Below are positions 13,074 to 26,900 of a DNA stretch of 64,000 bases, in pieces. Source of the stretch: Rhytidiadelphus loreus (Eukaryota > Streptophyta > Bryopsida > Hypnales > Hylocomiaceae). Location of the stretch: NCBI GenBank assembly GCA_947034895.1, contig OX344765.1:43033001-43097000 (forward strand), given 5' to 3'. A program made the translations under genes and the position numbers. The notes under the pieces were generated by a model, which worked only from the letters and a program-made list of their open reading frames with translations, made no database searches and was not told the origin of the DNA. Numbering within the stretch: position 1 is the stretch's first letter; the number at the start of each line of letters is the position of its first letter.

Positions 13074-13957
13074 CCCCTAAAGTCCTGTTGTCCCCTTGGA
13101 GGACAATTTGGAATTCGGGCAGGTTCCTACGGGCTGAAATTTTACCAAAATTTTTTGAAACTTTTTTTCAAGATAGAAAATCTGATAAGCTTTGTGGGAA
13201 TATAATTTTTATTTCAATCGGTGCCCAAAAGCAAAAGTTATACCACAAAAAACTTGAAACTGAACTCGGCGGGCAACACAAAAAATATTGCAAAAATTCA
13301 AAATAAATTTTTAAAATTTTTTTCTTCTCAAAGTTGATGTTTTTGTCTACATCTAAAGCTTTCATTCATTCCACTTTGATTAGTGATGTGAAAGTTATGA
13401 ACAATCTTATTTTTCGGGCAATCTAAGCATCTTTTTGGAAAAAACAAACTTGTAGGATTCATCTCAGAATGCAATTTGCTTGTTAGAACAATCTCACCGT
13501 TGGGATTATTGTATTTCAATCCCATCTAAGAGCTATTATCAATTTAGTTTTTCTTTCAATCTTGGACCTACTTCTACTTGACAATTTTTTGAAGTATGAA
13601 AATCAAGTTGTTATTTTTTGAAATTTTTTTCCTAGACTCCCAACTCAATTCTTCAACACAATAAATTTTAAATTCAAACTTCACAGTGTAATTTTTTTCC
13701 ACAAATAGAGATCAAGGTCATCTAAAATTGCAGTCTAGTGTTCAAAATAATTTGTTTTTTCAACTTTGAATGCTTATATCTCTCAATCTATACGGGCAAA
13801 CTTCATGAAATTTTTACCACATGATCTAAAACAAGTAAAATTTAAGATCCTATGGTTCAATTCCAAAAAAAGTTTTGTTTTTGTTTTTTTGGAAACACAG
13901 TAGAAATAGCAGTTTTGAGTGGTTTTTGACAGAAAAATGGCCTTGGGACTTTAGGGG
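13074..13957 (+). mobile_element. TTAA-bounded element, copy B
   Basis: This 884-bp element is flanked by TTAA on both sides (13070-13073, 13958-13961). The ends are CCCCTAAAGTCCTGTTG and, inverted, CCCCTAAAGTCCCAAGG. It is the type member of a subfamily that includes the inverted partial copy starting at 47985 and the truncated copy at 61815. Short frames inside are repeat-derived. Confidence 0.75.
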
Positions 13958-14316
13958 TTAAAATGTTGCAAGATGAAACTTCACCTATTGGAAAAGCTAG
14001 GAAAACTACATCTTGGAGTTCAAGCACATTGAACTTGCAATCAATGGGGACATTTGCTCTAAAATTTTGGTACAACGTATTTGAATAAGTTAACCACAAG
14101 TTTCTATAATTAGATTTGTTTAAAAATTAAGCATTTAAACTTGCTTTAGAGATAAGTATTTTGAAGTAATTTTGGACCTCTAAATATGAAAGAACTTTAG
14201 GGGATAAGGTAACCACTCTTGATTGTGATGGTCACATTTAAAACCCTAGGGATAAGGAAAAGTCCCCAAAAAATCAGCATACATTAAGGCTACAATTATT
14301 CCATTTGTGGCTTTAA

Positions 14317-14336
14317 CCCCTAAAGTTCCCAAGTTC
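14317..14336 (+). mobile_element. Solo left end of a TTAA-type element
   Basis: TTAA (14313-14316) is followed by CCCCTAAAGTTCCCAAG, but no matching right end is seen before the next copy at 14993. It is probably the remnant of a truncated element. Confidence 0.45.
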
Positions 14337-14992
14337 TTTAGGGTACAATAATACTTTGGATTTGGGATTGGCTCCTACAACCACAATTTGTAACATGATT
14401 TTTTGGAATTTTTGTATAGAGATTTAGTTTTCTTCAAGCTTCACAAAGATGTAAATTTTCTTAAAAGTTTGATTTGTGGTATACGTAGAAATTGTAAGCA
14501 TCTTTAGCCAAATAGCACTTTGAGGGAGAGTTTTGTCAAGTTGTTATTCCTTGACTTTAGAGGAGACAATAGAAAGGTAGGGAAGGTGATTTTTTAGAGT
14601 ACCATGGGTTACAAAAATCATGTCAATCAAAGGCAAAGTAATTTGTCCATAGCTGTTAGCATGGCCTATAGGCTTGGGGAGATCACTCTTTGTAATTTAA
14701 GGTATACACCTGAGTTGAGAGGGTATTTGATGTGGGGCTATTTATCTTAATTATTGCATTTAAGATGACCGTATTTTTACATAAAAAGCTAAAAAGGACA
14801 TATTTCCAATATCTTATAGTTTTTATAAATTCATTCGTGCAAGTTTTTAAGTGGGGCTATCTTATATATCAAAATTTAAGCGTCCAATTTTCTCCTACCT
14901 CTACCCTTCTTCACAAATTTTCTCTTCCATGTATTGCATCTATGTATGGGGTATACATTCTATAATCAATTGATTCAAGTGACAATTTTTAG

Positions 14993-15802
14993 CCCCTAAA
15001 GGCCAATTGTCCATTGAATGAACAATTGAAACTTTGGGTAGATTCCTATGAAGTCAAATTTGGTAAGATGTTCATAAAATTTTGACACAAGATGTGAACA
15101 TGTATCCTCTTAGTGGAAATATAATTTTTTTCCGCCCTAAACTTTTTGGGCAACCCTTGCAATTTGGGCATCTTTGGGCATTTTTTGCAAAAACTCTCAC
15201 CAAGTATTGAAATTTGGCATTTATGTTACTAATAAAATGTGGCATACAATTGTCAAAAACAATTTAGTTCTCAAATCACATTTTCTAAATAGTCAAACTT
15301 TATTATCTATGTTAGGGTGGCTTCAAGAAAAAACCTTTTCTTCTAACATCAAGCAATATTATCTTGCAATATGTGAAGTCAAAGTTCTTGAAATTTTTCC
15401 TTCATGTTCTAAATGTTTGACTAGTGTGTTGTGAATGCACTTAACTTCTTTGCATTGCAGATTGATTCAAATTTTTCAGAGTGAACCTAACATCAAATAT
15501 TTGTAAATAGCCAAAATCCTCATTTTTGTGTAGACCAAAAATTTTACTCCGAGAAGGCTTGAAGTTTGCTAATCCTAGTTTGCAGGAATAAAAATAAAGG
15601 TTTTTTTCTCACTTCAAACATTATAATCTTTCAATCCACATAGTCAAATGGGTTGAAATTGTTTCCACACATTGTCATAACTATATTATACACTCTTTTA
15701 CGATTGAATTTTTTTAAATAATATTTTATTTTAGACAATGCATCAAAAATTGACAATTTTGGATTTTTTTCCTCTTCTAAAACACCCTCTAGTCTTTAAG
15801 GG
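14993..15802 (+). mobile_element. TTAA-bounded element, copy E
   Basis: The left end is CCCCTAAAGGCCAATTG after TTAG (14989-14992, one base off TTAA). The right end, inverted, is CCCTTAAAGACTAG before TTAA (15803-15806). It has the same subfamily body as the elements at 22.1, 23.0 and 25.4 kb (TTTGGGCATCTTTGGGCA region). It is 810 bp with no coding capacity. Confidence 0.65.
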
Positions 15803-15806
15803 TTAA

Positions 15807-17390
15807 TAACATTGAACACTTTAGAATTCCTAATGAAACTATCCCATGAAAATCTCAATCAATATGAGTGTGATTAACACGTATGACTTCAAAGATTAGA
15901 GTTAAATGGACTATAAATTCTATCCTCATATTGTACAATTTTTAGTTTGTTGAACCCACTAAGGTAAACATCTCTATTCATACAATCAATGTGACAATTT
16001 TGCCACTTTAGTTGATGTCTTTACATACTCTAATTTATATGTCTCACCTATAGGGTCCACCAATTGAAGTCCACCCACCAATTTCACTGTGGACACATCA
16101 TTTAGGATATATATGGATGTGAAAGAGGGAACTAATAAGAGTTTGATGTTCCCTGTGCGGGGAACTTTGACAAGGAACAAACCAAAAACAAACATGGAAT
16201 ATTAAAAAAAAAAAATAGGTCTTCTTTTTCAAGCATGCCCAATGTCTTAGGTGTTACAAAGAAAGTAGAAACAACAAACTTATATGTTCTCCAAGATAAG
16301 ATTTGCTCTTAGAATTCAAGAAAGGATAAAAGAGAGAAGCTAGAATAAGAAACTAAAACTTTGAGAGATTTATTGTCAAGGCTTGAGGTGTTGTTGAGGC
16401 TAAACCTTATCCCTCCAATAGTTAAGATATGTCTTTTTGATGCAAATGTACCCTTTATGTAAGGTTAAGGAGTCCACTATGGACCTCAACCCAATTCAAT
16501 TCTACATCAATCCAACATTTCATGGCCTGAAATGTTGGATTGATGTAGATTTGTATTGAATTGGGTTGGAGGTCTAGAATGGACTCCCTACCTTATGTGA
16601 GAAAAACTACCTTCCATGGTTAGGTAATCATTGGTTGATTTTTTGGGAATGTTGACACATGTGTTAGAAGTTATAAGGTAGTTTCTATAAATTATAACAA
16701 CTGAGGAGACTATTTTTTTCATTATTTGAGAATTTGAATTTGAATTTTGTTAGAAGAGATCCACATCTATTCAAGAATCTTTGAGTCCATTCATTTGAAA
16801 GAATAAAGTGAGAGACATGAGGATTATAAATGTGTTGCAAATAAACAAATACATCATTTATTTATATTTTAAATCAAATTTTGGTTGTTTTTTAAATTGA
16901 AAATCCTATTGGGTGTAAATTGTTTGCTATAAAAAATTTCTTGCTGAATACATTGAGAGAATAAAGTAATATTTATATATGTTATTTGATATGAATATGT
17001 GTTTTAAAAAATAAATAGCTATGCTACCATAGGTTTTGTCGATGTAATTGCAATTGACTTCTCAAAGAAGTTCCTAGTCAAACTTTGTCACATGTACCTT
17101 TTGCCAATGCAATGTTTCCTCCCTTTTGCTCCAAAGGCAATAAATGAATCTCTTACTATTAGAAAAATGAAGTAGAATTGTCACTTATAAGAGACTTTCA
17201 CCAATGATAATTCAATAAGGTAGAGGACCTTATTCCGTTTGGTATAGTGCTCAACTAAATTGTCCCTTCAAGGTTCCTTCCCAATTTCAAAATAAAATGT
17301 AGTGATTAGTCGAAATTTTATTTGGAAATCAAGTTTAGACTCTTGACAAAGTCAATTGAGAAGTTTAGTAGTTCTCATGGCCCAAAATCC
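15807..17390. other. AT-rich intergenic sequence with the 16.5 kb hairpin
   Basis: Apart from the MITE hairpin at 16462, nothing beyond short frames was found. Confidence 0.4.
16462..16593. mobile_element. Near-palindromic AGGT-ended MITE hairpin
   Basis: Between TA and TA, AGGTTAAGGAGTCCACTATG pairs with the inverted AGGTAGGGAGTCCATTCTAG. Inner arms of about 40 bases (ACATCAATCCAACATTTCA and its complement) meet at a five-base loop (GGCCT region). It is 132 bp in total. Such long-stem hairpins can be small-RNA sources; that role is inferred. Confidence 0.7.
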
Positions 17391-17394
17391 TTAA

Positions 17395-17946
17395 CTCCTT
17401 CAAGACTACATGTTCAAATTTCAAACAATAAATGATTGTAAACATGTTTCAAGCACTCAAAGCCTTGAGTTTTTCATCCATCTAAATGTTTGTGAATTTT
17501 TGTGTTAGTTATTTTACATTTGGACAATGTAGATTTTCAAAACTTTCCTTTATATGTATTCTATAGTTCAAGGGTGTCTAGGTATGTTTGAGCTCAAAAG
17601 ATAGCTTTTCCAATTCAAAGTCTGACTTCTAAAAAACGACAAATAAATTTGTAAAATAAATATCTTGAAAATACCATAATTATAATTGAATACGCTAAAA
17701 ATCAAAGGAAAAAAATTGTTGAGAAATTATACATATTTAGTTTATATTTGATTTTAGAATGAAACATGAATTTCTAGTTTCAAATTTTATTAAAAATTAT
17801 GAATTAATGTAGTAGTAGATATAATCCATGTATTGTAATTTAGAATTTTTGTTTAATAAGCATTATTAATTTATTATTCTAGGTTACATCTTACTATGCA
17901 ATCTTCACAATATTGGATATTTGATCTACCTTTGGTCCTTAAGGGG
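17395..17946 (+). mobile_element. TTAA-type element, copy P
   Basis: TTAA at 17391-17394 precedes left end CTCCTTCAAGAC. The right end reads GGTCCTTAAGGGG before a decayed TGAG. It shares its body with the element at 47304 (GTTCAAATTTnnAACAATnnATGA region). It is about 552 bp and non-coding. Confidence 0.55.
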
Positions 17947-17950
17947 TGAG

Positions 17951-20320
17951 AGGGAAAATTTAGAGCTCATTGAATGTATAAACTGCCCCTCTAGACAACA
18001 AGAACAACCACATTTGTAATTCCACTTTAAAAAATCTTAAAAAAAAAAAAAATCACCTTGAAATCATGCTCTTTATTTTCCAATAAAATATAGATTTCCA
18101 ATATAATTTATCATAAAAATTGACATGCCCAATATACTTTCCCTTCATGGGGTATGCTGAAATTCTAGAAGTGAATAAAATAGATGTTTCCACTTGTGTG
18201 AGCCCAGCTAGGATGAAAGTTGGATAATCTTTGATTTTTTCTTTTTCTCTCTTTTTTTCTTTGAAGAGGACGGTGATTCATAAAACAAAAAAAAGGAGAA
18301 TCTTCGATTTTTATTTTGCGTACATCCAAAAAAACATTAAAAAGTCTCAGTATCCTCTCATAATTTTGAACCTAATTTTGGCTATTTTATTGCCTGAAAT
18401 AAATTTGTCCAGAGGAAATCATGACTTAAAATGTGTACATGGGTGCTATTTGTTTTGTAGCTGCTGTCATCATACGTGCCACTGAACTTTTCTGACTCAG
18501 CAGGGCTCCAAGAAAAAACAATCAAATATGATTACGATAAGATAATACTCCGTAGTAAATAAAGGCATTATTCTTCTCTTTTTAGTTATGTGTTTTTAGG
18601 TCTTTCTGCTGTCTCTGTTTTGTGTGCTGCCTGAAGTGGAATAAACCCCAAACCTTAGTTACACTATTCAATATGCGAACTTCTACATTTTGAGGGAATT
18701 TTACCACCATAATTGTGGGGTTTTCAGTTGAACTGAGTTTTCAAACCCCAATAAAATGGCAGAGCAATCAATTTTGGAAAAATTATTGGAGTATTTTTGG
18801 AAATGTTTTCCAATTTTGAATGAATGAAGTTGCTAGGAACCACCTACAAAATTTCAAAGTATGAATGAACTTTCACCATCCATTTTTGGATGTATATACT
18901 TAATTTTGGATGAATAAATTATGTTTCATTCATAATCTAGCTACAAAATTGTGGATGTAGTAGCCTTCATCACTTTAGTAAGCAATTAGAAGTTACTTAA
19001 CTTTGGAGAATTGAAAATAAAACCCTTGCCTTTAGTAGATGAAAATTGGTACAATTTGAAATATCATATTTTCTTTTATCTTTGAAAAATTACATCTTTT
19101 CTATATCTTTTTTGCCAATATAATTGAACTACTAATGTCTCCCGAAATCAAGATCTATACACTAATTATGTACCTTGTTCTATATCATATTGAGTTGAAA
19201 ATAGGTCAATTAGTAAAAAAAAAGTCCTTTGACACTAAATTAAGGTGAAACCTCACCAGAGTGTATTCCTAACATTCAAATTGACTTCTATTGAAAGTAT
19301 CTCCAAAAGTGTCGTTAAACCATTTTTTTACTTAATTGCAATTGGTTGCTAGTTGATTCTGTAGACTTTTGTTTAATGAATAAGCTATGTGATGGTTTTG
19401 AAGGCCTCAAGAGTTTCCACTTTGAAAATTCACAAGTAAATACATGTCGTATCCGTCAAATTTTATTTTTTTCCCTTTGAAAATTCACAAATTTTCCAAT
19501 TACTACTACCACAACAATGTGGTTTTCTTTTCCTTGGAAAACATGCCTCCAATTATGCTGAATTGCTTCTTTTGATGTTCTTGGGTGTTTTCACTTTACA
19601 GTGCAAGCGTGTAGGCCAAAGGCACTTTGAGTAAGTTACAAGTGAAGAAAACTGAACTTTTTTCCCCTCTCCATCCAACCAAACCATATGGGAATATTGA
19701 AGGAATTACTCAAGGTAGAATTATTACATGTACTATTATACTGGATACCCGTTTCTTTCTATTCCTGATATGCTGGGTCAAGAGACCGCACAAGGGAAAT
19801 CATTGATGAGTCTGCTACAAGTATGACACTGTCCCAGCTTGCCCATGTTCAAGCTTGGAAAAAATGGGGCCCCAACTTTCCCAACTTTTTCCTGCTGTTG
19901 TGGAGTTTCAGTTTCATTTCCTCCAAGCAGTTCATTTGTAAGCTTAGTTTTGGGGGAGAATATCTGTTTTACATTGCTCACTCCTTGAGAACATGAAGGA
20001 CTACATTAACTAACAAGCTATGATGACGTAGGGACTAGTGTATGTGACTACCATTCCCCAGAGTCAGTCAGGGATGAACATTCCCTGCTAAAAAATAACA
20101 GTAAAGTCAGGAAATGTGATTCTGCAGATGCTTGAAATTAAATAGAAAAGATTGGGTTTTCACCAATACGAAAAAAATAGGTTGGGAAAAATAAAATTAC
20201 CAAATCTATTTTAGGAAATTTTTGTCAGATTTTTGTCCAACCCTGACCACTTGGTAAAGTGATATAGGGTGGTAATTAATGGAAATTCAACAGTCCATTG
20301 CAAGGCAGGGCTTCTTCTAC
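17951..20320. other. AT-rich intergenic sequence, no gene
   Basis: An ACTCCGTAGTAAAT block near 18547 resembles blocks near 2363 and 48706. Short frames only. Confidence 0.4.
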
Positions 20321-20322
20321 TA

Positions 20323-20638
20323 AGGTAGGAGGTCCATAAGTGGACCATCTAAGGGCTGGAACTAAAATTTTAGGGAGGTGAAATACCTTGAAATATTTTT
20401 CAATAAATTTTCCTTGAAAGACAAGGAGGATTGACATCTAACCCAAGTTGTTTCGTGTTTTTTGAAACTTCATGGAATTAGTTATGAAAATTTGAAATCA
20501 AAACACCATAGGGCTCTAAAAGCAACCACCCCCTAAAATGTACACCATTGGTACATTTTGATAAATTGAAGAAAGTAGAATGTACCTCTAAGGCATGTTC
20601 CATTCAAAATGCCCAATCTCAGTTCAAGTCTCCTACCT
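20323..20638. mobile_element. AGGTAG-type element
   Basis: It is TA-flanked, with ends AGGTAGGAGGTCC and inverted AGGTAGGAGACTTG, and is 316 bp. The interior has the family's CCAAGTTGTTTCGTGTTTTT block also seen at 46.3 kb. Confidence 0.65.
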
Positions 20639-20689
20639 TAAGAAGTTAAGTTCTCAGCAGTCACCTCTGAAATCCAAGACTTCCCTTGT

Positions 20690-21970
20690 TCTTTGGTAAC
20701 TGAAGCAAGACTTTGTATGTATGTGACACATCCAAATCATTTTTATTTTTCTCACTCCACTCCACTCCAAATTGATTTTTTATATCCCCCTCTCTTGGTC
20801 TTGGTCAGTCCTTTGCCAATATAGGAGATGATATTTTGTCCAATTACTAAACCACTATGATACCGAACCCGATTGAATCCATCCTTTTGTCTAGTGTTAA
20901 GTTACATGAGTAATGGTGACGTATGCTTATTAGCACATTTGAGTGAGCCATCCATCCAGGACAGGGGCCCAATGGAAGAAGTCACCTGAAGTACCCACCG
21001 GGAACAGCTGACCCAGTCAGTCGGGGGACTGGAGGGATGGACGGGCCGGCAGGCCAGTGGAAAGGATTGGGTTCAGTTGCCTTCAGTTGTACCGTCGTAA
21101 GGTACATGCCGAGGCATTTTGGCAACACAATTAGGAAAGCCCATGTCTGCAGTATGGCTGCCTGTGTATGCAGCCATACATAGTTGTCTTTCATCATTTG
21201 ATAGTCCTCAAGACTTGGGTAGTAAGGTAGGTAAGCCTTTGGTGGTATGCAGCCCGCCTTCCTGACTCCAATGGGTCCAATCTGTCCAAAGTTTTTGCTC
21301 CTAGTGTAGTACCCTACACGAAGTCATTTTTGTATTCAAAAAGTGCCACGTGTCATCTTGTGAATGGTCTGAGGTGATGTGGACTCCCAAGAATCTGATG
21401 TGGAGATTCAATTTTGGCAATCAGCTGCTGAATCTGCCGAATCAGACAGTAACATGCTTGACAGACAGACTGAGCTCATTCATGGTCGGTTGGTCTTCTT
21501 CAGTTGGGCAAGGAATTGCAGCAGGATGATCCTCACTGGTGCTTGTCCATCCTCATCACATAATAATACTGTCCAGGGTAAAGGGCAAAGGGTAAGGCAA
21601 GTTCCATGACCTCCTACTCAAGTGGACTGAAGGGAACTGAAGCCAAGTGAAGTTGAACAAACCAGGCTTCAGTCATCTGATGACTGACTGACTTGACTGA
21701 CTGCAGCCTTCTCCTTGCTTCATACTTTCTCACCAAGCTATCATGCCCAGGGAAACTTGGGAGCTTGGGGGGTAAAGGGAGAGAAGCCCATTCATAATAT
21801 TGTTTACCAATGAAGCAATGGTCCTTTTGCATCTGTCCCTGAAAAGGGGACTCACACATGAACAAAATTCTCTTAACTGTCTCCTCCGCCAACCCCAATC
21901 CTTGAATTAAGTGACAAGTTTCTCTCAAGCATCTTGGAAGGCATAATACTTTCCGAGCACAGGGAGGACT
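20690..21970. other. GC-rich island without supported gene
   Basis: It has moderate GC, repeated TGACTGACTGACT motifs near 21680-21705 and frames of up to 104 codons on both strands. No domain or splicing pattern was recognised. Confidence 0.4.
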
Positions 21971-22091
21971 GGTGTGTGGTTATTATACAATATTACGAAT
22001 TTGGGACAGAAATGAGAATGAGCCCATCGTGGGAAAAATTATATTGGTGGTGTTCACTCCAAGTTCTATGCATTCAATCTACCTACTTTAA

Positions 22092-23016
22092 TCCCTAAAG
22101 GAATGGGAGTGTTTTTCATGAGAAATTGTCAATAAATTGCCATTTTTTAGTGTCCAAAATTGAAAATAAAAACCATTTTCTAGAACTTCAACCATATAAA
22201 TGTGTTGTAGACTATTGTGACAATGTATTGAAATTTTTTAGCCTATTTGCTAAGATGGATTGAAAGATTATTACATTTGAAGTGGAAAAAAATCTTTCTT
22301 TTTAGTCCTGCGAAACAAGTCAGTAAACTTTGAGTCCTTTTTGATTAAAAATTTTGCACTTGATGAATTCCAATCTAGCCACCCTTGAGTTCTAAATCTT
22401 GTTAGGTTCGCTCATACAAAATTTTGGAAGCAAACATGGAATTTAGCTTACTCTAAAGCCCCATGCAATGCAAGGAGGTTAAGCAAATTGGCAACACATA
22501 GTCATTTTTCAATGATTTCTTGTGCAATGAGGAAATTTTTCATTCAAAATTCAAATTGTGAAAAGCTAGAGACAAACATTTGAAATATGTGAGAGAAATT
22601 TAAAGAACTTTGACATCACATATAACAAGATAATAGGGCTTGAAGTTAAGAAAACTTTTTTTTTCAAAGCCACCTCGATACAACTAAAAAAGTTTGACTC
22701 CTCCCATAATGTGATTTGAGAAGTAATTTGTTTTCTTTTGGACAATTTTATGACATCTTTTATTAGTTACATACATGATAAATTTTAAAGTCAATGAGGG
22801 TTTTAGCAAAAGATGCCCAAATTATCCAAATTGCCAAACTACCCAAGTTTGTTTTAGAAGACATAACTTTTGATCCGGCATCCAATTGGACAAAAATTAC
22901 ATTCCTACTAAGGCGGTACATGTTCACACCTTGTGTCAAAATTTCATGAACATCTAACCAAAATTGAATTCATAAGAATCTACTATACATTGAATGGACA
23001 TCTTGTCCTTTAGGTA
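22092..23016 (-). mobile_element. TTAA-type element, copy F1
   Basis: TTAA at 22088-22091 precedes TCCCTAAAGGAATGGG. The right end GTCCTTTAGGTA abuts TCAA (23017-23020), a decayed TTAA. The body is the reverse complement of copies E and F2. It is 925 bp with no long frame. Confidence 0.6.
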
Positions 23017-23020
23017 TCAA

Positions 23021-23945
23021 CTTCTAAAAGACCAATTGTCCATTTAACAAACACTTGAAAACTCGGGTTGGATCATACAAAGTCAATTTTTAATGGATGT
23101 TCTTGAAATTTTGGCACAAATTGGGAATTCAAAATTCACCCTTTTCATGGAATTTAAAAAGAATTGATTGGATGCCCATATCAAAGGTTACGCTCTCCAA
23201 AAAAATTTGGGCAATTTGGACATCTTTTGGGCATCTTTTAGACATCTTTTGCTAAAACACTCATTTGACTTTAGAATTTGATATGTATGTAACTAATAAA
23301 ATTTGGCATAATTTTCTAAAAAAGAATTTTAGTTCTCAAATCACATTCTAAGAGGAGTCAAACTTTGTTAGCTATGTCGGGCTGGTTTCACAAAAAGAAC
23401 ATTTTCTTCTAACCTCAAGTCCTATATTATCTTGCAATTTGTGTGAAGTCATAATTCAATCTGTAAATTTTTCCCACACATTCCAAATATTTGTCCCTAA
23501 CCTTTTACAATTTGAATTTTAAATTAAAAAATTCTCATTGCACAAGAAATCATCAAAAAATGACTAGTGTATTGCTAGTTCACTTTATATTTTTGGATTG
23601 CAAGGGGCTTTAGAGCAAGCTAGACTCTATATTTTGTACTAAATTTTTTTCATAAGATTTAGAACTCAATGGTGGAGAGACTTAAGTTCATCAAGAGCAA
23701 AAACTTTACTCCAAGAGGGTTTGAAGTCTATTGATCCAGTTTTGTAGGAATGAAAAGAAGTTTTTTTCTCAATTCAAATTTAAAAAAATTTCAATCCACA
23801 TAGTCAAATAGTCTGAAATTTTTCTCATAGTAGTCTACTACACTTTTGTATGGTGAAGTTCAAGAAAAGATTTTCATTTTCAATTTTGGGCAATGCACTA
23901 AATATGCCAGTTTTTATCTTGAAAATTATCCCTAGTCCTTAGGAA
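23021..23945 (+). mobile_element. TTAA-type element, copy F2
   Basis: The left end CTTCTAAAAGACCAATTG directly follows TCAA 23017-23020, which it shares with F1. The right end CCTAGTCCTTAGGAA precedes GTAA. It has the same orientation and body as copy E. It is about 925 bp. Confidence 0.6.
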
Positions 23946-23949
23946 GTAA

Positions 23950-26900
23950 GTTCGCAATACATTCTAGTGGAAACATAGTTTGTGTAGTTCATGGGAATGA
24001 CTAGAAGAAGAGTCACAACTAGTTTAATTGGTCATGAAGGTCATCTCATGGAGCATTTTTCTTGTCTATGCACACCATGATCTCACCATACTAGTTTGTC
24101 TTCATAGGTTATGTGACACTAATTAACCAAAGTCTCACTTTTTTGAAGTAGTAAAGGTCAAAATACTCATATTTTGTAGAAATTTTCACAAAATAAATAA
24201 ATTTAGTGACACTAATTTTTCTCCCTCATCATTAGGACATATCATTGTAATGACACCGCAAATCCCTAAGGGTACATGCATCAAAAAATTGAATGCACTT
24301 TGGTATAATAGTAGCAAATAACACATCTAATTTATAGAATACATAAACTCATTTCATTTCATTTATATTATGTTCTTGTAGAGTAAAACATCTACATACC
24401 TGTTGCATCTTTTGATTATCAAAATTTGCATTTGAGTGATATTGTTAATTAGAAATAAAGTTTGTTCGTGCAACAACGAATGGACAAGTTTTGCTAAGAT
24501 TTTAGGGCAATTTTCTATTTTAGGCTTATACAAGTGTAGTGGAAGGAAAATGATGTCCTAGAGTAGTTGGAATTAAGCTTGAATATCAAACAACAATCCC
24601 TAGGTTTTAGACAAGGATATTGTTTTTTGGTCCTATTACCTTTTATACAATGTTAATATTACAACACCCAATTTGGAGCAAGTACATAAGTTAGTTCAAT
24701 TACTATGCTTGCTCTTATATCATTAACTCACACTAATTCTATAATTATTTATATTTACAAGATGCACTAATATGATGGTTTACAATATTTTTGGTAAATC
24801 CAGTATTGCGTGGTCCATACTATTTTCATAAAATATCAAATATTGTAGTTTTCATCCACCTTTCATCTATTTTTTCTAATCTCATCCAAAAAAATACTCT
24901 AATTAAATCACCTTCATCCAAAATTATCCAAATTGGTACATAGGATTCTCGCACCATTCACTCTATCGTACAAATTGAATTCTTACGTAGTTAGATTTCA
25001 ATTTTTCTTTAAGATGTTACATAAATAATGCTAGTAACATCTAATGTTGGATTTCAAGAATTATAGACATATACATTTTTTTGAAGGGTTGGGTTGGGTT
25101 GATGTTGACAAGTTTTTGTCTTCATGTTTGAAGATGTATAGTGCTATGATACAAATTCTTTTATTTCATTCTTAAAATCTAAGAAAAATACATTAGTGGG
25201 AAATAAACATTTTGAAATATATACTCTTCATAAATAGACTTTCTATTTTTTTACATTAAAAAAATGATGATCCAAACTTCCAAACTTGTAACAATTTACA
25301 AATCCAAATCATGTGAATATTTTTACAATTATTTCTATGCATATGAGATATACTACCCTTCACCTCCATATGTTTATCATTTAAACCCAAAGGACCAAAG
25401 CACATTTTGGGCAAAATTGTCAAAAATTACCACTTTTGAGGGAGTGAGAAAAATAAAATAAATAAAAATAAAATAAAACCATACCGATTTGTACTAGAAT
25501 TATGTGAAATCAAATTTAAAAACTTTGACCGCATAGATTGAAGGTTTGAAGTTAGAAGGAAAATATTTTTTTGTGACCTTGCCCACCAAGGTTAACAAAC
25601 TTTAATACTTCCTAGAGTGAGAATTAAGTACTATGAATGGTGTTATTTATTTTTGAATTGCATCCTATATCATGTTAGTTACATACCTATCTAATTTTAG
25701 AAGTAGAAGAAGAATTTTGCACATGTTAGTTGAGCTATTTATAAAGTTCTAGGCATTATAACTTTTGATCTGGGCATCACATGAAAAAAAATTATATTTC
25801 CACAAAGGAAGTAGATATTTACACATTTTATCAAAATTTTGTGAACATTTGACCAAAATTGACTTTGCAATTGCCTAATTTTTTTTGCATATGTTGAATA
25901 GTCACTTGGTCCTTTCGGGGGTAAATTTCAAGCACATTTAGGTGCAATATAATTCAAAATAGATTCATTCATTCATAGCCAATGATTTCCAGAAGTTGGT
26001 TGTCTTTTAAGGGGTTAAACTCATTTTTATTTTTTTATTATAGTGAATTATATAAAGATTTATGTATCTTAAAATGAGAGAGTCTACTTGCAAATACAAA
26101 GTGTGAATTTTTTTTTTGAATTTAATGTTTTTATTTTGAAGGAAAAAAAGTTCTAGACTACTTGTTAAAATGTATTCAGGATTGACATTTGATTCAATGT
26201 CATAACTATAATTTAGTTTTATTATCAATTTGGACATCCATCAAGTATTCCCTAAAATATTTATTTTTTCAAGAATGTTTTTTCCTTGCGCATCTCTTCA
26301 ATTTTCTAAATTTGATTTAAAACTCCATTATCTTCACATGAAAACAATTTAATGACCTTCAAAATTGTATTGTATTGAATTTCAAAGTCAATGAATGTAG
26401 TAAGAGGATTTAATCAATTATGGGATGGTAATTTGGACTTCCAAAGATTTAATTTTGTTTAGTTTTTGATTAATCATAATAAAGAGGCATTTTCAAGGAT
26501 TTTTCACTTCAAAGATAGTCAAAGTATTCTAGTGATTAATAAAATTGTGCTTGGATAGATAACATATAATCTTTTAAAATGAATGTTCCATCTTTTTATA
26601 GAATAAACATATGATATGTAAAAGAATCAAAATATACATTGAAAATACAATATAATACTATTTTTTGGACTTTGTGAAAATCAATAAATTTTTTTTTTTA
26701 ATGTTTACCTAGGAAAGAACAAATGGATGAGTAGGATCGCCTAGTTGTCAAAGTAATCACAAGCGCCTTCAATTGCTTAACAAAATCCCACAAGTAGAAC
26801 TTTGATCCAAATTTGAATTACCTTATGATATTGGTATATAGATAGAAAGTTATTGACAATATCTTTTGAATGGGATATTATAAGTTTAATTGGAACCAAA

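Noticed and set aside
25981..26018. Isolated right-end-like TTTTAAGGGGTTAA
   Set aside because: It resembles a TTAA-family terminus, but no left end in proper spacing could be paired with it.
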